A DNA stretch of 64,000 bases, taken from assembly GCF_020539485.1 (NCBI RefSeq), contig NZ_JACDXU010000001.1, forward strand, positions 1-64,000. The letters run 5' to 3'. Shown here piece after piece: positions 26,235 to 34,803 of the stretch. The stretch is from Fulverythrobacter ferritrahens (lineage in GTDB: Bacteria > Pseudomonadota > Alphaproteobacteria > Sphingomonadales > Sphingomonadaceae). The notes under the pieces are model-generated. The model worked only from the letters and a program-made list of their open reading frames with translations. It did no database searches and was not told the origin of the DNA. Made by a program: the position numbers and the translations under genes. Every line of letters begins with the position of its first letter. The first letter of the stretch is position 1.

Positions 26235-29042
26235 TCAGTAGGTGTAGCTCAGGCGCGCCAGAATGGTGCGGCCCGGCTCCATATAATCCTTCTGATAGGA
26301 AGGATTGTCGCCCTTGGTAGTGTAATATTTCCAGTCGTTCAGCAGATTGCCCACGTCGAAATCAAGCGCGAGATTTCTGGTGAAATTGTAGCGCGTGTGC
26401 AGGTCTACGCTGCGATTGTGCTGCACCCATTTGTCCACCGCATTGTCGCGCAGGTCTTCGATGAACTTGCCGCGATAATTATAGGACAGCTTCGCTTCGA
26501 ACCCGTATTTCTGGAAAGTCAGCGCGACGTTGTAGAGTACGTGGGGCGTGTTCACGAGGCGCATCTTGTCGCCCGCGCGATAGTCCAGCCCGCTTTCGGC
26601 TTCACTGTGCTGCAGCGTCAGATTGCCTTCGAAACCGAAGCCGTCGAACGGTGCGGGGAGACCGTCGAAGCCCTTGATGAGGTTCATTTCCACGCCATAG
26701 ACCGTTGCCGTCTCACCATTTTTCGGCTGAGTGATTTCGATCGTGCCGATGGTGGTGTTGGCGTCCACCTGGTTACCGTTGGTAAAGATGAAGTCCGTGA
26801 TGTGCTTGTAATAGCCCGAGACCGAGACGATGCTCGACCGATCGGGGTAGATTTCCAGCGAAAGGTCGGCGTTATAGGCCTTGGCCGGCTTCAGGTCCGG
26901 ATTGCCCCGGCTGATCGCGATGATTTCCTTGGTAGTCTCGTCACGCGTGATCGACTGGCCGGCCGAGACATTCCCATATTCCGGCGGTGAATAGCCGGTC
27001 CACAGGGCGCCGCGAATGGCTACCTTGTCGTTCGGGCGATAGGTGGCGGTGATGCTGGGCAGCACGATGGTGGATTTGCTGCTCGAACTGCCCAAGCCGC
27101 TATTGTCGCCATCATCGACCCAGAAGATGTTGTGAATGTCGCGATGTTCCACGCGGGCGCCGGTGATCAGTTTCACTTCATCCCACTTGAATGCGGCTAG
27201 GGCATAGGCGGAATAGACGCTTTCCGTTCCGCGCTTGTCGTCGCGCAACAGGTCTTCCTCGCTGACGCTGTGGGGGTTGGCGGCTTCTGCGGCGTGGATC
27301 GCGGCAATCACGGCGTCGCGGCTGAACACGTCGCCATAATAATACTGACCTCGCAGCATGCTGGTGACTTCCTTGTCTACCAGGCCCGATTTATCGAGGT
27401 TCAGGCCATCGAGCGGAGTGCCGGAGAAGTCACCGTCCCAGATCGGCGTATTGTCATATTCACGCTTGGAGCGCAGCCATTTGGCGCCCACCTGGAGATA
27501 ATCCAGCGCGCCGCCGACATCGTAGCGCGCATCGAGCTTCGCGGCGAAGCGGCTGTCCGTTTGCTTGGAACGCGAATGGCTGGCGCCGTCAAAGGGCAGC
27601 AGCGAACTGTCCGTTTCTACCGGCACGGCATAGGCGGGCAGGCTGGCATGGGGGAAGCGCGGATCGTTGGAAACCCAGTCGATGCCGGTGGCGTTCAGCG
27701 GATAGGCGCATTTGTCGCAATTATAGCCGATCGAATAGCTGTCGGGGTTCTCGCGCGCGCCGCCCGAATAGCTGGCGCTGTAGTTCAACGTCAGTGCGCC
27801 CAGCTTGCTCTTGCCGCCGAACTCTACCGTGCCGAGCGTCTGGGTGGTGTCGATGGTGGAGAAACTGCGGGCGAACTGGAAGGCCTTCGGATCCCACACG
27901 CCGGAACGGCCGTTGAGCGACCAATATTGGCTGGCGGAACGGTCCGCATCGGTGATCTTGCCGTCCTGGTCTGTGTCGACGATCTGGGCGGTGGTGTAGC
28001 CATAGATATTGCCCAGCGCATCGTCGTGCCCGATGACCATGTCTTCGGGCTGGCGCAGGCTGGTGTCTTCAAGATTTACCTGCGTCAGGCGGGGGGTGGG
28101 GCGATTGCGATAATCGGTATAATCATTGGTGCCGACCAGCTCCTGCCGGGCATATTGGCCGCGCAGGTAAAGCTCCGTGGTGTCGCCGCGATAATCGAAG
28201 GAGAAATTGCCGCCATAACGGGTCTGTTTCACGCGGCGATAGTCGAGGTCGATGCCGGGCAGGTGCATGTTTTCTTCCGAGATCGCCTCTTCGGAATTCT
28301 TGCGCCAGATATGCGGTTCCCACTCGCCGTCATTCTCGGATTCCTGGCCATTGCCATGAGAAACGCCGTAATTGGCGGAGATGAAAACGCCGAAGCGATC
28401 ATCGGCAAAGCGATGCGCGAAATCGGCCTGACCCTGATAGATCGCGGCGTCCTCCCCGGCTGAATCGGCCTGGCCATTGATGCCACCATTGGCATAGAGG
28501 CGCACGGTCGTGGGCTTGGCAAAGTCGAAGGCGGTGGGGGTGCGGAAATCGATGATGCCCGCGATGGCGTCGCCTTCCTGATCGGGGGTGATCGTCTTGG
28601 TCACGCGGATGGCGGCGAGACCGTTGGGCGGCAAGACGCTGAGCGAAACGTCGCGGCTGCCGGGATCGGTCTGGGCGACGCGCACGCCGTTCACCGTGAC
28701 GGCATTATAAGTGCCGGAGAAACCGCGAATGGTCACATATTCGCCTTCGCCGGTGTCCTGGTTCACCACCACGTTGACGCCGGGAAGGCGCGCTAGCGCA
28801 TCGGCCACGTTGGCGTCGGGCAGCTTGCCCAGATCGTCGGCCGAAACCTCGTCGATTACAGTCGCCGCATCCTTCTTGGCAGCGATCGCGCTTTCGACGC
28901 TCAGTTTCTGGCCAGTCACCACGATGTCGGAGGCGTTCGCATCTGCAGCATGGGCGGCAGTGCCAGCGGCGAGCAATGCCAGGAGGCCGGCAGAATAGAA
29001 AAGAGACCGTTTCAGAGCACGGCAAGAGACAGGATGTTCCAT
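26235..29042 (-). CDS. TonB-dependent receptor of the phosphonate module
   Basis: A 935-residue TonB-dependent receptor of the Xanthomonas/Caulobacter type. A signal peptide (LLALLAAGTAAHA) is followed by DIVVTGQ, a plug with ADALARLPGVNVV and the YVTIRGF motif, and a long barrel that ends in LARLSYTY. It should bring a large or complexed substrate across the outer membrane. ATG 29042 is used because GAGGG precedes it at the right distance; the frame is open further upstream but without such a site. A PhnF-type operator lies about 145-156 bases upstream. A phosphonate-containing ligand is inferred from context only. Confidence 0.9.
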   Translation of the reverse strand: MEHPVSCRALKRSLFYSAGLLALLAAGTAAHAADANASDIVVTGQKLSVESAIAAKKDAATVIDEVSADDLGKLPDANVADALARLPGVNVVVNQDTGEGEYVTIRGFSGTYNAVTVNGVRVAQTDPGSRDVSLSVLPPNGLAAIRVTKTITPDQEGDAIAGIIDFRTPTAFDFAKPTTVRLYANGGINGQADSAGEDAAIYQGQADFAHRFADDRFGVFISANYGVSHGNGQESENDGEWEPHIWRKNSEEAISEENMHLPGIDLDYRRVKQTRYGGNFSFDYRGDTTELYLRGQYARQELVGTNDYTDYRNRPTPRLTQVNLEDTSLRQPEDMVIGHDDALGNIYGYTTAQIVDTDQDGKITDADRSASQYWSLNGRSGVWDPKAFQFARSFSTIDTTQTLGTVEFGGKSKLGALTLNYSASYSGGARENPDSYSIGYNCDKCAYPLNATGIDWVSNDPRFPHASLPAYAVPVETDSSLLPFDGASHSRSKQTDSRFAAKLDARYDVGGALDYLQVGAKWLRSKREYDNTPIWDGDFSGTPLDGLNLDKSGLVDKEVTSMLRGQYYYGDVFSRDAVIAAIHAAEAANPHSVSEEDLLRDDKRGTESVYSAYALAAFKWDEVKLITGARVEHRDIHNIFWVDDGDNSGLGSSSSKSTIVLPSITATYRPNDKVAIRGALWTGYSPPEYGNVSAGQSITRDETTKEIIAISRGNPDLKPAKAYNADLSLEIYPDRSSIVSVSGYYKHITDFIFTNGNQVDANTTIGTIEITQPKNGETATVYGVEMNLIKGFDGLPAPFDGFGFEGNLTLQHSEAESGLDYRAGDKMRLVNTPHVLYNVALTFQKYGFEAKLSYNYRGKFIEDLRDNAVDKWVQHNRSVDLHTRYNFTRNLALDFDVGNLLNDWKYYTTKGDNPSYQKDYMEPGRTILARLSYTY

Positions 29043-29186
29043 GTTAGCCCTCATGTTTCCCGAATAAAATATATAAAACAGGTATTTAATGCAGGTTGGG
29101 GGCGTGCGGCATCGCCTGCGGAACTTCATTCCGCACACGATCTCCCCCCGGTTCCCCTGCGCGGCGAGTCGCTGTCGTCGCTAATC

Positions 29187-29198
29187 TGGTATAGGCCA
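29187..29198 (-). promoter_or_regulatory. PhnF-type operator P1 (TonB receptor promoter)
   Basis: TGGTATAGGCCA, embedded in a wider inverted repeat AATCTGG-N6-CCAGATT (29183-29202). It belongs to the GntR/HutC operator class with TGGTNTAGNCCA cores and is upstream of the receptor gene. Confidence 0.7.
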
Positions 29199-29354
29199 GA
29201 TTGAATTACACGCGCGTGACAGTGCAGGGTGAGGGGTGAAAAATCCTTCTTTCAAGATCTCATAATATTGAAAAATAATTATAATTGTATGCTGCATTGC
29301 AAAAAAGAATTGTCCCGGTCGCCACGGCGTAAGGGTGGCGTAGAGCGCCCATGG

Positions 29355-29390
29355 CAAAAACCCGCCCAGCGCGATGTGGCGCGGGGCGGG
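29355..29390 (-). terminator. Rho-independent terminator after the HD-domain gene
   Basis: CCCGCC (29361-29366) pairs with GGCGGG (29385-29390) and inner GCGC pairs with GCGC. On the minus strand the hairpin is followed by TTTTTG. It lies about 90 bases downstream of the minus-strand HD-domain gene. Confidence 0.7.
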
Positions 29391-29478
29391 TGGCAAATTC
29401 TGGGCACAGTAGGGTTGCAGCACTCCCCCCTTGGAGGCGCAAGGCCCGGGCGTGCCGTGCAGTGCCTTCGCGCTAAGC

Positions 29479-30030
29479 TCAGGCGGTAACGGATTCCTCC
29501 CGGAGAAGGGATCCAAGCAGGTCGCGATAGGCTTCCAGAGGGGGAACGATCCAGTTCGGACGCTTGCCGGAATCGTCGAAATGCCGCAGCAATATGGCCT
29601 GTTCGAAGAATGGATGGGCGCGGAAGGCGGCGGTTTCCTCGTCGTTCATCCGCCCGCCCTGAAGGCGCAGGCTCAATAGCGAGGCGCCACTCAATCCCTC
29701 TTCATAATCCGGCTGCACGGCACAGAGATAGCGCTTGGCATCCACGTGTAGTCTTACCGGTTCGGTCACTTCCGGCCCGAAGCTACGAGCCAGGAAGGCC
29801 GCTCCGGTGATCTCGTGCCGCGCGTCGAGATTGAGCTTTTCCGCCGCATTCCCAGCATCGTCTAGGAACTGGCCGATATCGTGGAGTAGAGAAGCGGCGA
29901 CCAGACTGGGTTCGCAACCGTGATCCTGCGCCAGCTTGGCGCATTGCAGCGCGTGCTGCAGCTGGTTTGCATTCTCGCCGTAATGCTCGCCGCCGAACGT
30001 GTCGAACAGGGAGAAAATGGAATCGATCAT
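29479..30030 (-). CDS. PhnZ-like HD-domain mixed-valence diiron oxygenase
   Basis: A 183-residue HD-domain protein of the phosphonate-operon-associated group. All key residues of PhnZ can be placed at a constant offset: His26 (QHALQ), His50-Asp51 (LLHDIG), His72 (RHEITG), His95 and Lys99 (HVDAKRYL), Asp152 (RHFDD), plus Tyr17 and Glu19 near the N-terminus. PhnZ cleaves the C-P bond of (R)-2-amino-1-hydroxyethylphosphonate to glycine and phosphate with O2; Lys99 would hold the phosphonate. No PhnY-type 2-oxoglutarate hydroxylase lies nearby. ATG 30030 is chosen to match family N-termini; the frame is open to 30063. Divergent from the phospholipase-like gene. Confidence 0.82.
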   Translation of the reverse strand: MIDSIFSLFDTFGGEHYGENANQLQHALQCAKLAQDHGCEPSLVAASLLHDIGQFLDDAGNAAEKLNLDARHEITGAAFLARSFGPEVTEPVRLHVDAKRYLCAVQPDYEEGLSGASLLSLRLQGGRMNDEETAAFRAHPFFEQAILLRHFDDSGKRPNWIVPPLEAYRDLLGSLLREESVTA

Positions 30031-30118
30031 CGGTCTGCAACCGCCTCGTGCATTTGCGGACAAGCCGGCTGAAGGTGGGATCGCTCCAGGGTCCGGATTG
30101 ACGCAAGATTGTAGCTTT

Positions 30119-30130
30119 TGGACTATACCA
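30119..30130. promoter_or_regulatory. PhnF-type operator P2 (HD gene / phospholipase divergent promoter)
   Basis: TGGACTATACCA, which reads TGGTATAGTCCA on the other strand, flanked by further pairing (TTTTGG at 30116-30121 with CCAAAA at 30128-30133). It is located between two divergent genes, 44 bases before the phospholipase start. Confidence 0.7.
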
Positions 30131-30173
30131 AAAATGCTCCATCCACGTAGCGCAAGGTCAGGAGCAAGGAAAG

Positions 30174-32312
30174 ATGATTCGCAGTTCGCGTCGGCGATTT
30201 CTCGGAATGACTGGAGGCGCGGCGATTGCCTCGCTCTATCCGAACCTGATCGAACGTGCGCTTGCCATCCCCGCCCGGCGACGCAGCGGAACCCTGCAGG
30301 ATATCGACCACATCGTGGTCCACATGCAGGAAAACCGGTCGTTCGATCACTATTTCGGCATGCTCAACGGAGTGCGCGGGCTGGGTGATCCGCGCCCCCT
30401 CAGGCTGCCCGGTGGCCGCAGCGTCTGGGCCCAGCCTTCAGCCCAGCATCCGGACGGTTTCGTGCTGCCCTATCATGGGGATTCGAAGACGACCCGGTCG
30501 TTCAAGGTTGATGGCGCTGACCAGTCCCATCAGGAAAACATGGTGATCTTCAACCGCGGCCGGTACGATCGCTGGGGCCATACCGAGGAACTGCACGACA
30601 GGATGCTCCATTACGGCGCAGGCGATCTGCCATTCTATTATGCGCTGGCGGACGCGTTCACGGTGTGTGACGCCTATCACTGCTCCACCATGACCCAGAC
30701 CTATCCGAACCGCCTTCATCTGTTCAGCGGGTGCAATGGCGGTGGCACGGTTGGGCGCGATCCGCAGATGCACAATTACGGCGAGGACGAGACGCCCAGC
30801 GCCGATATGCGGGAGGATCATCCGCTCGATCCGGACGCTTACACATGGAAGGCCTATGCTGAGCGGCTGCAGGATGCCGGGATCAGCTGGAAGGTCTATC
30901 AGGAATATGACAATTACGGCGACAATCTGCTGTCTGTCTTTCCTGCTTTTCGACCCTGCCCGCCGGATTCGGAACTCTATCGGCGAGGGCGCTCCTGGGT
31001 CAGTGAACACAAGGAAGGCCCGGATCGCACGCGGTCCGATGGGGAGCAGCTTGTCGAAGCGTTTCGTGCCGATATCGAGTCCGGCAATTTGCCCCAGATC
31101 AGCTGGATCGTCACGGCAGCCGACCTTTCAGAACATCCCCAGGCGGAACCCGCCAAAGGGGAGCATGTTACGGCTGGCCTGATTGCCGCGCTGGTGGACA
31201 ATCCGGAGGTTTTCGCCCGGACGGCGTTCATCCTCAATTATGACGAAGCCGGCGGTTTCTTCGATCATATGCCGCCGCCAGTACCGCCGGTTGGCGACTA
31301 CCTGGGGCACAGCACAGTACCGATTGACGGGGAAACCAAACTTTGGGGCCCTGACGCCGAGAAGGTCCAGGGCCCGCATCCCATCGGGTTGGGTATTCGT
31401 ACGCCGACAATCGTGGTGTCTCCCTGGAGCCGGGGCGGCTTTGTCTGCTCCCAATTGTTCGATCACACCTCCGTGCTGCGGCTGATGGAAGAGCGGTTCG
31501 GTGTGAAAGAGCCGAATATCAGCGATTGGCGGCGTGCCGTTTGCGGGGATCTCACCTCGGTGTTCGATTTTGCCAATCCGGACGACCGCGTGGAGCAGAT
31601 CGCTCTGCCTGACACGGCAGACTTCAAGGAACGCGTTGCCCTTTCTTTGGCTGGCACTGCCAATGCCATACCCGCAGTCCAGCAGCCGGCGCGCCAGATG
31701 GAAGGCCGCCGCCCCCATCGTCCCTTGCCCTATCGCTTTGCCGCGCAGGACCGGGTTGGGCCGGATGGGCGCCTGCGGGTTGAGCTGGTGAACGATGGGC
31801 CGGTGGGCGTGACTTTCACCGTGCATGACAATCTCGACCGCTTGGAGCCGAGCCATTTCACTATCGGCGCGGGTGATCGCCACGTGACGGAAGACTGGCA
31901 GGAATCAGCCATTCAGGCCGCCTACGACCTCACCCTGCGCGGGCCGAACGGCTATTGGCGGCGCTATGCCGGGGGGGCAGGAGCTGCCCTTGCCGAAGCA
32001 ATACTTGAGGAGGACCGGCAAATGCAGGCGGTCCGGCTCCAGCTTGCCAATAATGGTGAAAATCCGCTGGTTTTCCTGATCGAGATGGCGCCCGACTATG
32101 TCGGCAAGGGACCAGCAAGGCGCGAGGTGGCGTTGGCTCCGGGCAAATCCTCCAGCCTGGCCCTGGCGCTCGATGCCACGCAGGGGTGGTACGATTTCAC
32201 TGTGACATCTCCTGGCGCGGAAGGGTTCCTGCGCCGCTTTGCGGGCAAAGTGGATAATGGCGCGCCCGGCCTTACCGACCCCGGAATCGGGACGCTGCGA
32301 ACGACGGTCTGA
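30174..32312 (+). CDS. Tat-exported phospholipase C-type phosphoesterase (PlcN-like)
   Basis: A 712-residue protein of the phosphocholine-type, acid-phosphatase-like phospholipase C family. It has a twin-arginine signal (SSRRRFLGMTGG, residues 4-15), the signature ENRSFDHYFG near residue 53, YDEAGGFFDHMPPP near residue 360, and two C-terminal beta domains, like PlcH/PlcN of Pseudomonas. It should hydrolyse phospho- or phosphono-head groups from lipids in the periplasm or outside. A PhnF-type operator lies upstream, and all neighbours are phosphonate genes, so phosphonolipids are an attractive but unproven substrate. Normal length for the family; ATG 30174 follows GGAAAG. Confidence 0.85.
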   Translation: MIRSSRRRFLGMTGGAAIASLYPNLIERALAIPARRRSGTLQDIDHIVVHMQENRSFDHYFGMLNGVRGLGDPRPLRLPGGRSVWAQPSAQHPDGFVLPYHGDSKTTRSFKVDGADQSHQENMVIFNRGRYDRWGHTEELHDRMLHYGAGDLPFYYALADAFTVCDAYHCSTMTQTYPNRLHLFSGCNGGGTVGRDPQMHNYGEDETPSADMREDHPLDPDAYTWKAYAERLQDAGISWKVYQEYDNYGDNLLSVFPAFRPCPPDSELYRRGRSWVSEHKEGPDRTRSDGEQLVEAFRADIESGNLPQISWIVTAADLSEHPQAEPAKGEHVTAGLIAALVDNPEVFARTAFILNYDEAGGFFDHMPPPVPPVGDYLGHSTVPIDGETKLWGPDAEKVQGPHPIGLGIRTPTIVVSPWSRGGFVCSQLFDHTSVLRLMEERFGVKEPNISDWRRAVCGDLTSVFDFANPDDRVEQIALPDTADFKERVALSLAGTANAIPAVQQPARQMEGRRPHRPLPYRFAAQDRVGPDGRLRVELVNDGPVGVTFTVHDNLDRLEPSHFTIGAGDRHVTEDWQESAIQAAYDLTLRGPNGYWRRYAGGAGAALAEAILEEDRQMQAVRLQLANNGENPLVFLIEMAPDYVGKGPARREVALAPGKSSSLALALDATQGWYDFTVTSPGAEGFLRRFAGKVDNGAPGLTDPGIGTLRTTV

Positions 32313-32330
32313 GCATTGTTGCCGTCATGA

Positions 32331-32370
32331 AACTGAAGTGAAACTGGCCTAGACCAGATTCACTTCAGTT
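32331..32370. promoter_or_regulatory. 40-bp palindrome containing PhnF-type operator P3
   Basis: Perfect 12-base arms AACTGAAGTGAA (32331-32342) and TTCACTTCAGTT (32359-32370) flank a 16-base centre with the 12-bp core TGGCCTAGACCA (32345-32356), which reads TGGTCTAGGCCA on the other strand. It lies after the phospholipase gene and 10 bases before the MFS start, so it can act as operator and possibly as a hairpin ending the upstream transcript. There is no T run. Confidence 0.7.
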
Positions 32371-32380
32371 TCAGCCGACG

Positions 32381-33691
32381 GTGATTTCTTTGATCCATCC
32401 CGCTTCGCCTCCCTCCGGGTCAAACCCCGGACGCAAGGCCGCGCTCATTCTGGGCGGCATCGCCGCCTTCAGCGCCTATTTCGCCATGTACGCTTTTCGC
32501 AAACCCTTCGCGGCGGCTACCTTTGCCGATCATGCGAGCATTTTGGGCGGGCTGGATTACAAGACTGTACTGCTGATTGCGCAGGTACTGGGTTATGCGC
32601 TTTCAAAGCTGATCGGCATTCGGGTTATCGCCGAGTTCGGACGGCGCGGGCGGGCACTGGCCATTTTGGGGCTGATCGTCACCTCCTGGGTGGCACTGCT
32701 GCTTTTCGCAATCATCCCCGCGCCGTGGAACGTCGCCTGCATGTTCCTGAATGGCCTGCCGCTGGGCATGATCTGGGGGCTGGTGTTCAGCTATGTGGAA
32801 GGGCGCCGCGTTTCCGAAGTGTTGGGCGCGGTCCTGTGCGCCAGCTTCATCATCTCCTCCGGCGCGGTGAAGTCGGTTGCCGTGCTGGTGATGGAATGGG
32901 GTGTGGGCGAGGAATGGATGCCCGCGGTCACCGGCGCGCTGTTTTTCCCCTTGCTCCTCGTTTCGCTCGTTCTGCTGGAACGTATGCCGGCGCCCGACGC
33001 TCGTGACGAGGCGGAGCGCACGGCGCGCGTGCCGATGCTGAAGAAGGATCGTGTGGCCTTCCTGCGCAACTATGGCGTGGCGATGGTTTTGCTCGTTTCC
33101 GGTTATGTGTTGCTGACGGCGATGCGGGATTTCCGTGATAATTTCGCCGCTGAATTGTGGACTGCGATGGGTTATGGCGGGGATGCCGCCGTCTTTTCCG
33201 CCAGCGAGCTGCCGGTAGCGGCGGTAGCCTTGGTGGCGCTCGGCGCGCTGATGCTCATCCGCGATAATATGCGCGCCCTGCTTGCCATGCATGCGATCAT
33301 CTTCGCGGGCGCACTGCTGCTGGGCGCCGCGACGCTGGCTTTTCAGATGGGGCTGCTGGGCCCGCTATCCTATATGATCCTCACCGGGGCGGGGCTCTAT
33401 TTCGCCTATACGCCGTTCAACGCGATGCTGTTCGACCGGATGATCGCCGCGATCGGCCATGCGGGCAATGCGGGTTTCCTGATCTATATCGCGGATAGCT
33501 CCGGCTATGTCGGCAGCGTTGCACTGCTGCTCTATCGCAGCTTCGGTGCAGCGAAGATGGACTGGCTGCCGTTCTACATTGATTGCGCATATTGGGTGGC
33601 GGGCGCCGTGGCGCTGCTTACGCTCTGTTCCGCGCTCTATTTCCACCTGCGTCTGGGAAAAAGGCATGCCCATGTCCTCGCCGCAGCCTGA
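32381..33691 (+). CDS. MFS-type permease (DUF5690-like) of the phosphonate module
   Basis: A 436-residue membrane protein with about 12 hydrophobic segments. It begins near LILGGIAAFSAYFAMYAFRKPFAAATF and has the conserved Asp/Tyr-rich region ADHASILGGLDYKTVLLIAQVLGYALSK seen in the DUF5690 group of major facilitators. Probable inner-membrane importer for the phosphonate, though the substrate is not known. The GTG start at 32381 has no strong ribosome binding site. It overlaps the next gene by 20 bases, and the operator palindrome sits immediately upstream, so it heads the MFS-oxidoreductase-phnX operon. Confidence 0.78.
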   Translation: MISLIHPASPPSGSNPGRKAALILGGIAAFSAYFAMYAFRKPFAAATFADHASILGGLDYKTVLLIAQVLGYALSKLIGIRVIAEFGRRGRALAILGLIVTSWVALLLFAIIPAPWNVACMFLNGLPLGMIWGLVFSYVEGRRVSEVLGAVLCASFIISSGAVKSVAVLVMEWGVGEEWMPAVTGALFFPLLLVSLVLLERMPAPDARDEAERTARVPMLKKDRVAFLRNYGVAMVLLVSGYVLLTAMRDFRDNFAAELWTAMGYGGDAAVFSASELPVAAVALVALGALMLIRDNMRALLAMHAIIFAGALLLGAATLAFQMGLLGPLSYMILTGAGLYFAYTPFNAMLFDRMIAAIGHAGNAGFLIYIADSSGYVGSVALLLYRSFGAAKMDWLPFYIDCAYWVAGAVALLTLCSALYFHLRLGKRHAHVLAAA

Positions 33692-34793
33692 TCTGATCGT
33701 CGTCGGCGCGGGGATTGTCGGCCTCGCTCATGCGCTTACTGCAGCGCGCAGGGGCTTGCATGTGCAGGTGGTGGATCGCGATGCGCAAGCCAATGGCGCC
33801 TCGATCCGGAATTTCGGCTTCGTTACCGTCACGGGGCAGCAGCGCGGGAAGGTTTGGAACCTTGCACGGCGCAGTGCGGCCATCTGGCGGGAGATTGCTC
33901 CCAAGGCGGGTATTGCCATCGAACAGGAAGGGCTCCTGCTGGCCGCCCGCAGGCCCGAAGCAGTGGATGTGATCGAAGCCTTCGCGGAAACAGAGATGGC
34001 TGAAGGCTGCCGCTTGCTGACGCCTGCCCAGGCAAGGGCGCATTGCCCGGAACTGAGGGGCGAACTGGGCGGGGCCCTTCTGTCCTCAGCCGATCTCCGG
34101 GTGGAATCGCGCACTGCCATTCCCTTGCTCGCCCGATGGCTTGAGGAGGAACTGGGCGTGGATATCCGGCGCGGCGCGGCCGTGAGCCGGATCGAGCCGG
34201 GGCTTGTCCTGCTCGCCGATGGAACGCAATTGACCGCCCCGCACATCATCGCCTGTCCGGGTGACGATTGGGCGGGTCTGTTCCCTGCCACATATGCAGA
34301 GGAAGGAATTACCCGCTGCCAGTTGCAGATGCTGCGCCTCGCTCCGCCGGGCTGGCGGCTGCCTAACCCGGTGATGAGCGATCTCAGCATGGTGCGCTAT
34401 CTCGGCTACAGCGAATTATGCGCCACCGGCCCCCTGCGCCGCCGCCTTGCGCGGGAGGCCGGGGTAGAGTTGGATCAGGGCATTCACCTGATCGCGGTGC
34501 AGAGCGCGGATGGCTCTCTGGTGGTCGGAGACAGCCATGTCTACGCCCCTACGCCTGCCCCCTTTGCCGATGCCGCGATCGATGAACTGATGCTGCGCCA
34601 GTTCGCCGAATTGTTCGGCCAGGCCCCGCCCGTGATCCAGCGCTGGACCGGGACTTACGCCAGCGGGCCGGAGCATAGCATCGTGCGTCAGCCCATGCCG
34701 GGTGTGGGGTTGGTGGTGGTCACCAGCGGCACAGGGGCCTCCACCTCCTTCGCTCTGGCTGAAAACGCACTCTCCTCGTTTCTTGAAGACTGA
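33672..34793 (+). CDS. FAD-dependent amine oxidoreductase of phosphonate operons
   Basis: A 373-residue DAO-family flavoprotein with the FAD motif VVGAGIVGLAHALTAARRG at its N-terminus and SIRNFGFVTVTGQ, typical of the phosphonate-associated group. Related enzymes have been reported to oxidise aminoethylphosphonate or its N-methyl form to phosphonoacetaldehyde. Directly followed (10 bases) by phnX, whose enzyme uses that product, so this is the likely feeder step in place of a PhnW transaminase, which is not in the window. ATG 33672 is chosen (AAGG 7 bases before it); ATG 33666 is possible. Confidence 0.83.
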   Translation: MSSPQPDLIVVGAGIVGLAHALTAARRGLHVQVVDRDAQANGASIRNFGFVTVTGQQRGKVWNLARRSAAIWREIAPKAGIAIEQEGLLLAARRPEAVDVIEAFAETEMAEGCRLLTPAQARAHCPELRGELGGALLSSADLRVESRTAIPLLARWLEEELGVDIRRGAAVSRIEPGLVLLADGTQLTAPHIIACPGDDWAGLFPATYAEEGITRCQLQMLRLAPPGWRLPNPVMSDLSMVRYLGYSELCATGPLRRRLAREAGVELDQGIHLIAVQSADGSLVVGDSHVYAPTPAPFADAAIDELMLRQFAELFGQAPPVIQRWTGTYASGPEHSIVRQPMPGVGLVVVTSGTGASTSFALAENALSSFLED

Positions 34794-34803
34794 AAGGCTT
34801 TCC

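Larger units (their letters stand above)
29043..29478. other. Intergenic region before the TonB receptor gene
   Basis: No gene is supported here. It holds a PhnF-type operator (29187-29198), an unusually AT-rich patch at about 29255-29305 in an otherwise GC-rich window, and a terminator for the minus-strand HD-domain gene (29355-29390). Confidence 0.6.

Noticed and set aside
33507..33671. N-terminal extension of the phosphonate FAD oxidoreductase.
   Set aside because: It lies within the permease gene, and the FAD-binding fold begins just after ATG 33672.
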